Assembly (NCBI GenBank): GCA_964030785.1
Contig: OZ034968.1
Span: 23,884,686-23,948,685, forward strand
Origin: Siderastrea siderea
Taxonomy: Eukaryota > Cnidaria > Anthozoa > Scleractinia > Rhizangiidae
Direction of reading: 5' to 3'
DNA: 64,000 nt
Below, piece after piece: positions 55,301 through 64,000 of the stretch. The translations under genes and the position numbers were made by a program. How positions within the stretch are numbered: the stretch's first letter is position 1; every line of letters begins with the position of its first letter. Under the pieces are notes generated by a model. That model had not been told where the DNA came from. It did no database searches and saw only the letters and a list, made by a program, of their open reading frames with translations.

Positions 55301-56588
55301 GAAAATGACTATTGATGATCAACCGAAGAATACAATAGACTTTACAAAGTAGTTGCAATTTGGAGGGCAAACTGTCGACAAAAATTTTTACTTGGGAGAA
55401 ACGTTCTTCACATTGCAACCCAAATTTCTTCTGATTTAGTGTCTTTCAGGAAACTTAAAGTGGTCGTTATACCCATAAAGTGAATTTTTTAAGAAAAGAA
55501 CTCTGGGAAACTTTTACGCCCCGACTTCAAAATGAGTCTTTTCAGGTTACATGACAATTGTTAATGATTAACAAGCCCTCTAAGTAAGAAAATGGGGGTG
55601 TTCATTGCAAGGACGGTTGGATAAGTATGAAATCAACTTTCATCTGTCCACAGATGAATTCTTTAGGAGGTAGATCTCGAAAATTAGTAAGCTTGGCCAC
55701 TTATGAATTTATTTTTTTCCAGAAAGTAAGGTAGAAGGAAATAAAAAAGATGGCAATGATTCACTTACTAAGAAGCAGTTCAAGATCGTGAGCATTTTTT
55801 AGCTTTGCGACCTTGAAAATCAAGTCCTTTAATCTTGCTTTAGATTTCATTCATGCAGTTCAAGAAATGCTGTTATTAAAGAAAAACAGTCTTAAAGATC
55901 TTTAAGGGAACAGGCTCTAGACAGTTTATCCGTCGCTCATTATCCTAAAACTATTGCCAAATTTAAGTTGCCACACTAAAATACAGACTGAATGGAAATT
56001 AGATGCAAAACCATCGTTTCTGTGAGACTTGAGTCATGTTTTTTCACTCTCTACTCAGTCCCGTGCTTCTCCACAGTAGTTCTAGATACCTTTTTTTTTG
56101 GGGGGGGGGGGCTTAATGTTCTTATTGAGGTTTGTTTGTGAGCATTCAATAAATGAAAACAATTGTTGCTATGGCCGTTGCTATGGAAAAAGTCGCATAC
56201 TGCTGGTTAGATTTCTTAAATTTCACTGCCTTAATGCTGAAAAACCGAGTAAGATTATTTCAAGACAGCATTCATAACTACTAAAAGGTTACAATTTAAA
56301 AAAAGTGACTTTTGCGACCGAACATCACCTTTTTTTCAGTATAAGACCGCCTTAAAGGATTTGTTGATTTTAAGACAACCAGTTTGCCTTACAATGCTCT
56401 AGTTCTCCCCCACTTGGAATATTGTTGCAAGGTTTAAGATTCTTGCATATGTGGCATGATAACATTTCAGAAAAGACAGGGTTGACGAAATAACGACTCA
56501 TAAAGAGAAACCGAAACGTTTACCAACATGTTTCATACATGTGCATTGCAGCACTTGATGATGTACGTTGCAACTCAATGGAATCATC
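52309..56588. other. No gene recognised; one long inverted repeat inside
   Basis: 4.3 kb of AT-rich DNA. ORFs are 60-80 codons, mutually overlapping and motif-free. Apart from the palindrome at 54250-54690 I see nothing structured. Confidence 0.5.
54250..54690. repeat. Long inverted repeat, ~170-bp arms
   Basis: GGACAAAAACCTTGTACCAG near 54292 and GACAATTTCCTATGGGAGCC near 54389 recur inverted near 54628 and 54527, with the sequence between also matching. The arms are about 54250-54410 and 54520-54690. MITE-like. Ends and target duplication were not resolved. Confidence 0.7.
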
Positions 56589-56592
56589 TTAA

Positions 56593-57237
56593 GGTGATTC
56601 CATCGAAAAACAATTTGTAATGAGAATTTGTTGAAACTTTGCACAGTTATTACTTAAACCTAGTACATTAAAAAAATAAAATAAAAAGAGGGGGTCACCG
56701 TGTCTGAGTTCACGCTATAGGGCTGTAGTATATGGGTACTTTGCCAGCTTTCGACAGCAATATTAAAACACCTATACTTGTACCAGAGACACTCATTACT
56801 TTAACAAAGTTATTACTAGCAAAGAAATATAAGCATTATTCTTATGATAGAAGAACAATAGTACAGTGGAACGTCTTAAAACTGCCGCAAAAATGAAACC
56901 AATGAAATAATGGGCAAACCGAGCGTTTGCACGGCTCCGGTGAGACGCCTAAAATCTGACTGTAAATGGTGAATTAACCGGAATATTTCAAAATTGAATA
57001 ATGAAAAAGTCTTCAAGTTTAAATATATCATGTAAAGTCGTATTTTACTTAAATAAATGGAATAAAAAAGTGGGGTCACCGAGTTCGTTTGGGAGAGAGC
57101 GACCATTTATGTCTCTGAACAGCTGCGCTTTCATAGAAAACCTATCAAGTTCCGAACGCGCGCGCGCTCGTGCGCGCGCTAATCCCGCAAAAAATGATGC
57201 GCAGAAAGGATGCGCAATGCAATTGAATGGAATCACC
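56593..57237. mobile_element. TTAA-target TIR element, 645 bp
   Basis: TTAA stands on both sides (56589-56592 and 57238-57241). The ends GGTGATTCCAT and ATGGAATCACC are inverted. TTAA duplication and a GGT end resemble the 713-bp element at 39484. A CG-rich palindrome (GCGCGCGCTCGTGCGCGCGC) lies near 57160. No ORF of note. Confidence 0.7.
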
Positions 57238-57241
57238 TTAA

Positions 57242-59640
57242 GCTCTAACAACAATCACAAGTTGAGGTCCAGCACCTGTCATGACCATGCATGGATTAAA
57301 AATTATGCCATATCATATTGAAACAACATGGAAATGCGAAACCGCCACCTTGTAACTGCAAATAATTTCCAAGCTGAGGCTCCTGCAACGACACTGACTT
57401 CTTCAGATGCATCCACATTCATACATCAAATTCGGTCGGTGGTTACTGTTTTGGAAAATGGCCAAGTACTTTATTAAGACAGGCCAGAGACAGATTTTTT
57501 CGAAAAGACGTTTAGCTAAAGTGGGGCTCAGTTATGGAATCAGATCCCGAGAAGATACGAAATTCTCTAGAGTCGTTCTGTAACAAACGTTCTCCTTCTG
57601 GCTTTACTTTACTTTTAATCGCTAATTATTGGCGTAGTTTGTTATATTCAAGTTATTTATATTTTGTTCTATGCTAGATTTAGCACCAATTCGTGGCTCA
57701 ATTGATGTGCCAGTGTGGCTAAATAAAGTTGATTTATTCATCCTTTCATTTCGCTCTGGGCAACTATTTCGTTTGCACATTGTAATCGTTTTTCATGCAT
57801 ATATACTGGTGGTTTGGTGACCTTGTGACCTAACTGGAGAATTTTGTGCACTTGCAGCTATCATAACCAAGTGGAATGACATCATAATTCACAGGTCCTT
57901 AGTTTTAAGGAGTACACCCCATTCAAGTTTCATTCCAATTACTCAAAAATTTCAAAGTAACCACCAGAAAGACTAAGAGTTCAGCTCTGTTACGTAGTAA
58001 TTAAAGAAAATATCACAGGCTTAATTTAGAAGAATTTCATGTTTCCTAACAATAGCGTATTATTTTATCTTCCAGAAAAGCTTGATGTTTGAAGAAGATA
58101 AACAACAAGTAATAACGTTAACATATTGCCTTTAAAGTAAGAAAATAAAACAATCAATAAACAAGGAGAAACCAAACCCAAAAATAAACTGCCGCAGAAC
58201 CTACAAGGTTTAACCGGCCAACTACTGTGTCAGAGTCCATTCTTTAAAAGTTTCAGAGTATAAAGAGAAAGGGAGGGGGGAGGGGTGGGAGAGTCTCCCA
58301 CCACCTATTCCTCCCCAACCCACCACTCTCCCAATCCCAGAGGGAGAAGGAGAGGGGAAGGGTGGAGGTACTCCACTTACCCCTCCTGGGGATAATTTAT
58401 TCAATTAAATTATATTTATAATTTTTTCTTCTGTCTTACTTTTATTCCGGTACTGTGTTTCTGAAGTGCATTTTTATTGCTTTGGGTTACTGTAATTTTC
58501 ATTATGCGACAAGCAATAACTGGAAATGCTACATGCCCTCTGGTGTCAGCCTTACGGATGCGTATGGAAAATTTATCCATGTATTGGTGGTCATTGACAC
58601 CTGTGTTGACTTTTTTGTCTTCCGATGTAGGAACGAATAATCCTTGGCTTTTTAGTTGTACAAACACCGACCACTCACTCGTCTGAAGAATTTTTCTATC
58701 ACTGCGTCGTGTTGTCATGTTGTCTGCCTTCCCCTCTCTTGTCTGCCACTGTCCAGGGGAGGTCTTTCTCACCCCCTCCCCGGGTTAATGTATTCATATC
58801 TGCATGCTTGTACTTAAATGTTTTTTGTTCATTTTTTCTTTCTGGGGTCTTGTTTTGAATTGTTGTGGTTTGTTTGAGGTTTACCTTAGTTTTTCCACAA
58901 ACCCTTCCTCCCATTCCCAGCTCGGAAGGAGTGAGGGAGGGTGCGAGCATTTTTGTGAGGTGTCCACCCAAAAGTAGCCTGCCTGGTAGGCACCGAAAGA
59001 GAAGGGGTAATAGGGTGAATATTCGCAAGTGTGAATTCAGCGCGAAGCGCGAGCGCGGTGCGCGAGAGAAAGCAGAGAAAGGAGAAGGGGCGTGGTAGTC
59101 GCTCCATTCCCTTTCTGTTCTGCGCTCGTGTCTCGTGCCTACTAATTCCCCCAAGCCCTCTTCTTTTTGCGCCTGCCAAGCAGGCTATCCAAAAAGCCAC
59201 CTTTTCAAAAGTAGTACGGTTGTGGATGGAATTTGCCATCCCCACTTAAGAGCTCTCTCCGTCTTGATGTGGGAGGGGACTAGAGGGTGAGATTGTTTGC
59301 CCTCAAAGATTCGTTAGGGCCGAGGAGATGGCGTTGAGAAAGTTATGTATCTGGAAGGCTTTTTCTAGCTGAAACCTCTTCCCTCATTCCTCGTAAAAAT
59401 AAAGCATAGATAATGAGAGAACAAAAAACTCGAGGAAATGGGGCTTAAGGCTTCAGAACGGTGAACAAACAACACATGGCTATTCACTTCCCTGTATTGT
59501 TCTGAAATTCACGCCGATTTTTCTCTCTTTACCCACTACTCCTTATGCGAAGTAGAAGGTGAAGGTGAAGGAACTTATGGGAAGTAGAAGGTGAACGACT
59601 GAACCACACCTAAGTTATTTAGCGTTTTTCTAGTCAATAT
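57242..59640. other. No gene recognised
   Basis: Contains purine-rich GGGAGGGG tracts near 58265-58360 and Arg/Ser/Pro-rich chance ORFs on both strands at 58700-59250. None shows a domain. 57600-57750 ends in an AATAAAGTTG-like site, which may be an old 3' end. Confidence 0.4.
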
Positions 59641-61625
59641 ATAATAATAATAATAACTTTATTATTTCTATAGCGCAAAAATCCATGCATATATGATCTA
59701 ATGCGCTTTACATAAATAGTTATCATAGTATTACAACAATAATGTACTTATAAAAATTATTCATATATATATATACCTATAAAAAAACCGATGTCATTGA
59801 AATCGCTTAAAAACTAAAAAAAAAAAAATTAAAAGCCCCCAATACACATTTCGCCCCTGTCTATCTTATATAAAAATCTATGTTAAAAACACTACGAACA
59901 CAAATTATATGCTAATTTAAATAAATGAGTTTTTAACTGTGACTTAAAACTTTTTAAATTGTCCAAAGTTCTCAAATCATCTGGGAGGGCGTTCCACAAA
60001 GTTGGTGCAGCGGCAAGGAACGCCCTGTCTCCTGTTGTCTTCTTCATTTTGCGTGGCTGATCGAGCAAAAAGTGCTTTGTATTTGAACGAAGCATATAAG
60101 TTGACTTTGGCTTGAGTCTTATTAACTGACTAATATATGTGGGGGCACTACCATGTATCGCCTTGAATGTGAATACAACTATTTTAAACATTATACGGTA
60201 CTTAACAGGTAGCCAATGCAGGTCTTTCATAACCGGAGAAATGTGACCAAAACGCGGGGTATTCGAGATTAGTCTTGCGGCAGCGTTTTGTACCCGTTGC
60301 AACATGTTAATGTAACTGGCTGGTAAACCGTACAGCAGACTGTTACAGTAATCTAGACGTCCAATTACTAATGCAAGGACTAATGTTTGTGCACTCTTGA
60401 ACGTTAGGTATTTTCTGATGCATCTAATTTTATATAGTGTTCCAAAGGATAGACTACATGTTATTCTAATGTGGGCATTGAAATTCAGCTGTGAGTCAAA
60501 CCAAACACCAAGATTTCGCGCCTCATTTGCAGTAGAAACACTAGTATCACCTACAGTTAGAGTATCTAGGTTGACCTTGTTAAGTTGTTGGCGGGTTCCA
60601 ATTAGCATGATCTCAGTTTTGTCATCATTAAGTTTCAGTTTGTCAGTGTTCATCCACGCCCTTATGGCGCGAATACAGTGTTCCACAGCATATATTGCCT
60701 CTGCTTCACTGTGGGAGTTATCTGGCTTGAAGGATAAATAGAGCTGAGTATCGTCAGCAAATGCGTGTACGCTAGGCAGGTACAGGTTGATGACATCGAA
60801 CAACTTGCTGGCATAGGTACTGAAGAGCAGGGGCCCGAGACATGAACCCTAAGGCACACCATAAGGTAAAGGGTAACTATCTGATCTTTCTCCATCTACT
60901 GACACGCGCTGGCTACGTCCAGACAAATACGATGAGAACCATGCGAGAGCGGCGTCAGTGATACCAAATGAGGTCTCGAGTCGACGTAACAGTATGACAT
61001 GGTCGACGGTGTCAAATGCCGCACTAAGATCAAGAAGTACCAGAATCGACACGTGCTGTTTGTTCATGCTGGACAAGATATCATTTAAAACTCTCAGTAG
61101 GGCAGTTTCCGTACTGTGCCCTTTCCCGTAAGCAGACTGCAGCATAGGAAAGAGTTCGTTGTCGGTGATGTGACTGTACACTTGGTCAAAGACGGCCCTC
61201 TCGGTAATTTTTGAGACAAATTGAAGGTTGCAAACAGGTCGTAGGGTTCTTGTTGGTCACTTCCTTAGCACTTTTTTTCAGCAGCGGGTTGACAATCGCT
61301 TCTTTCCACTCAGTTGGAAAATGGGCAGTTGTAAGTGAGGCATTGACTAGCTTAGTGATGACCGGAAGCAGAACTTCAAGCGAGTCACATACCAAAGTGG
61401 TTGGAAGAGGATCTAGCGCGCATGACTTTTTCGCCGACTTCTGAATCAGATCGTAGATTTCTTGTTCACTCAGTTTCCGGAAAGAGCGCAGTTTTGCGTT
61501 TTTGTTCACCACAGGATTGTCGGGAGGTACGAGATCGCGTTCAGACTGACTGATAGGTTTCGCTTCAATTTCACTACGGATGCTCTCAACGTTTCTAACA
61601 AAATATCTGCCGATATCATTAGCTA
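59641..61625 (-). mobile_element. CR1/L2-like LINE, 5'-truncated
   Basis: Minus-strand non-LTR reverse transcriptase. The parts run from about 61622 (in-frame 'DIGRYFVRNVESIRSE') to the C-terminal stop at 59892. A short 3' UTR follows and a (TAA/ATT)n tail at 59641-59660, the usual microsatellite end. Catalytic blocks: 'ILVLLDLSAAFDTVDH' (61035-60985) and FADDTQLY (about 60760). The C-terminal 'HWLPVKYRIMFKIVVFTFKA' is typical of CR1/L2-type LINEs. The frame is broken by a frameshift near 61190-61250 and by one TAG at about 60850 within GVP-x-GSCLGPLLF, where Gln is expected. The endonuclease half is missing. Confidence 0.9.
59892..60848 (-). pseudogene. LINE reverse transcriptase, C-terminal part
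   Basis: The long open stretch after the in-frame TAG carries the active site FADDTQLY, 'WMNTDKLKLNDDKTEIMLIG', the thumb and the conserved C-terminal 'RVQNAAARLI' region, ending 'LAYNLCS'. The N-terminal RT fingers lie upstream at 60849-61625. Apart from the TAG and one frameshift it is well preserved, so this copy is moderately young. Confidence 0.9.
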
Positions 61626-61861
61626 CTACGGTTTTATATTAGAGCTGGCAACGATCTCCAAACGAAAATTAGACAAATATCTCCTGATAGATTGGTTTTG
61701 CTTAAACCCGAGAAACAATAACTAATGAAGCAACGAAAAACTGAAATGAAAATTCCTTCACGAAAATGATATTCCCGTAAAATGTCATTGAATTTTTCTG
61801 GACGGAAATGAAAAATTATTTTCTGCCAATGAAGGGCAAAAGGTGTAATTATAGAGTATCT

Positions 61862-62098
61862 ATTTCACGGGTTAAGTAAAATCACTCTAATGCATTCTGT
61901 CTCTCAACCATTCTCTCCCGTCTCTCAAGGATAGTCGAGCGATAAGCGTAAAACGCACGCATAAAAAATTTCTGCGCAACCAACACGAGAACTCTTCATC
62001 ATGTTTGCTTAGTGCGCATCCCATCTTAAATAAAGTGATAATTAATTAATTATATAATTTATTTATTTTTCATCTATTTGTTCATCTATTTTATTCGT

Positions 62099-62129
<31 letters not shown>

Positions 62130-62333
62130 TGCATTCATTCATTCATTCTTTCATTTAAGATTGAATGCTCACTAAGCAAACATAATGAACAGTTCACATG
62201 TTGGTTGGGCGGAAATTTTTTTATACGTGCGTTTTACGCTCATCGCTCGACAATCCTTGAGAGACGAGAGGGAATGGTTTAACAAGATAATGCTTTAGAG
62301 TGATTTTATATAACCCGTGAAATATTACGGAGT
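61862..62333. repeat. Large palindromic MITE-like repeat, ~170-bp arms
   Basis: ATTTCACGGGTTAAGTAAAA at 61862 recurs inverted at the right end. The match goes on through CTCTCAAGGAT, GTAAAACGCACG and GTTTGCTTAGTG. The loop contains (TTTA)n near 62098-62130. No ORF. Confidence 0.8.
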
Positions 62334-62339
62334 TTCCTT

Positions 62340-63205
62340 CAATGCACAAAACAATTGACATCGTTTATTAATGGCAATATTTCAGGTAATCGTTCTCTAT
62401 CTGTGAGGTGAAAGAGAAAGTGTAAACTCGTGTCATCCCTGTCGACTTTCAGTTCATCCAACCACTTAACTACTACATATTCTGTATCCTGCGTGCACAC
62501 GTCTCCTATTTCCTTTGGGAGACGTCTGGACGCAGGCTACATATTCTGCGGTATCCTTACTATTAAAATAAAGCATAAGGCTTATATTATAGGAATGTTT
62601 TTCAGCATGTTTTAGCTGAACAAAATGTACTTTAAGGGATACGAGACAAGCGTCCATAGGATGAAAAAACCCCACCACGCTTCTTGTGATATTACACGGG
62701 GAAACATCCCAGCCCTAGGGATCGTATCCCCCGGACCTGCTGGGCTCGGTCTACTGACGCCCTAAAGTTCTAGATTGCAATTGTCACTTGCAATTGACTA
62801 TAATCATTATCAAGGCGCTGACTGGTTAGCATTGCAGGCAGCTGCGGTCTCTCTTCAACCATGCACCGATGCTGAGTTGGTCTGTCTTTGGCGCATCTGG
62901 AAACCACAAAAATCGGATAAGAAATTATGTCAAGCACTGTGTATGTCAAATTTTTGTTTACGTGATAAAGCCTGTCAAACATATAAGTATATTCTTGAGG
63001 GTATATTAAGGAGCCAGCGTATCATGGGACGGTGAAATTCGAAAGACGGCGACAACGAGGCAGAAATATCTTGTAGAAAAGGATGCCGGCTTTTATCAAA
63101 TTCTTCAACACATGTTTAAAAGCTATTGATATTCCCGTGTGAGAGAAAATTATAAAAGTTAAAAACTTACCAGTGAGCCATTTCCTTTTTGTTTTTGTTT
63201 CTGTT
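62340..63205. other. Probable intron or upstream region of SF3-like gene
   Basis: No domain recognised. The 86-codon ORF at 62775-63035 is motif-free. A strong pyrimidine tract and CAG at 63186-63210 mark a splice acceptor, so part of this is likely intron on the + strand. Confidence 0.4.
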
Positions 63206-63210
63206 TCCAG

Positions 63211-64000
63211 GGCTTGCTTATCAAGTCTTGCTTCTCCTGCTTCATTTCTCTACAAGGATTGTTCTGTTGGATGGATGAAAAGTTGATCACCGTGATTGTC
63301 TCATTTGATAAAGCCAATTTTTGGATTAATAACGAATTTATAATAAGCTTTTATCCCGAACCCAAATACTTCGAAGAGATCCTACGAAACAGCCTCTCCA
63401 AAGATGACATCAAGAGGTTCTGCACAGATTTCCTGGCTTTGTTCCGACCCAAACCGCACAAGCAACCAGTGGCATGCGCAATTGGTCCCGCCGACAGTGG
63501 CAAAACAAGTCTGTTCTCACCCGTTTTCCAAATAGTGCTGTTAAATCGAATTGCTCGAGTAACAAAACAGAAAAACTTTAACAAAGCCATGATCGACAGA
63601 TACACCGAAGTGATCTTCCTTGACGAAGCCTTTGCGGGATTACTTGACGTGGATGATTGGAAAATCATCTGTCAGGGAGGTTTTACATCCCACGATGCGA
63701 AATGGAAAAACGCAGAGGGATTTCTCTGCACAGCGACGATGTTCGTTACATGCCAGGCCGATATGGACTTTGGCGCCGACCACAACGAAGCGATGGACAG
63801 ACGCTTGAACAGATATTTCTTTAAGAGTCTTCCGAGTGTCGTACCTGAGGCAAACAACTGGTTACGAGAACACGCCATGGACTGCAGTGCATGGGCCCAG
63901 ACGATAGCAGGGAACAGCCAGCAAAATGCAGTCACGACGCCATCTGCGCAGGAAAGCGGCTTGCCCCAAGAGGAATTGGAAAACATCCTTGGTGTATCCC
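63211..64000 (+). CDS. Exon with SF3-like P-loop helicase domain, runs off window
   Basis: After the acceptor at 63210 the frame is open for 263 codons to the window edge. Walker A is GPADSGKTS (63484-63510), Walker B is EVIFLDEA (63607-63630), and a third motif is 'ATMFVTCQADMDFG'. The arginine element DRRLNRYFF (63796-63822) is followed by a Trp-containing segment. The short spacing of these motifs and the G-P-x-x-x-G-K-T form match superfamily 3 helicases, the AAA+ type of small DNA-virus replication proteins. I infer a virus-derived or mobile-element replication helicase embedded in a spliced gene. A start codon within the exon (63271) is possible. Upstream exons and the end are outside what I can define. 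Confidence 0.7.

Noticed and set aside
58220..59250. Pro/Arg/Ser-rich ORFs of 60-151 codons on both strands
   Set aside because: They overlap each other in several frames, follow purine-rich tracts and show no motif.

Overview
The window is animal nuclear DNA, most likely from a stony coral or another anthozoan. Its two recognisable cellular genes are an intronless GT10 fucosyltransferase and a 15-exon guanine deaminase with animal-type GT-AG introns. The rest is AT-rich and crowded with small, often nested repeats, including Penelope-like, copia and CR1/L2-like retroelements, a tRNA-headed SINE and many TIR elements. The coral assignment is an inference from gene style and repeat types. No bacterial features are present.

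Layout. 1-8864: repeats, namely an LTR-like edge fragment, a 2.3-kb inverted-repeat element enclosing a decayed Penelope-like reverse transcriptase, and a solo LTR (5865-6628) with a perfect 5-bp target duplication. 8870-14154: a nearly complete but frameshifted Ty1/copia element whose primer-binding site matches the anticodon region of initiator tRNA-Met. Inside its pol gene sits a 595-bp insertion made of 1.7 copies of a 346-bp unit, each with a textbook type I hammerhead ribozyme, i.e. a retrozyme. 17485-21470: a fold-back structure with inverted arms carrying a preserved short ORF, inverted arrays of a ~179-bp palindromic unit, and a nested element with a third hammerhead. 22320-23756 (-): fucosyltransferase. 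24585-31087: nested transposons, including a hAT remnant and a 3.3-kb TIR element. 32258-47236 (-): guanine deaminase, with MITE-like insertions in its introns, a tandem duplication of exon 9, and a 98-bp MITE 52 bp upstream of its start codon. 48165-49030: a second Penelope-like fragment. 49690-52302: an apparently intact 2613-bp element with perfect 28-bp TIRs, a perfect 6-bp target duplication, arrays of an ACCCAGTG motif at both ends and one uninterrupted 625-residue ORF of unknown family. 59641-61625 (-): a 5'-truncated LINE. 63211-64000: an exon of a gene with an SF3-like P-loop helicase domain, running off the window.

The cellular genes do not form a shared pathway: one fucosylates glycans in the Golgi, the other deaminates guanine in purine salvage. 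The strongest leads are the hammerhead/retrozyme insertion in copia and the 2.6-kb TIR element with the unknown protein. The many target duplications read by eye (5 bp for LTR elements, TTAA, TTA, 6 bp and 9 bp) let much of the insertion history be reconstructed.
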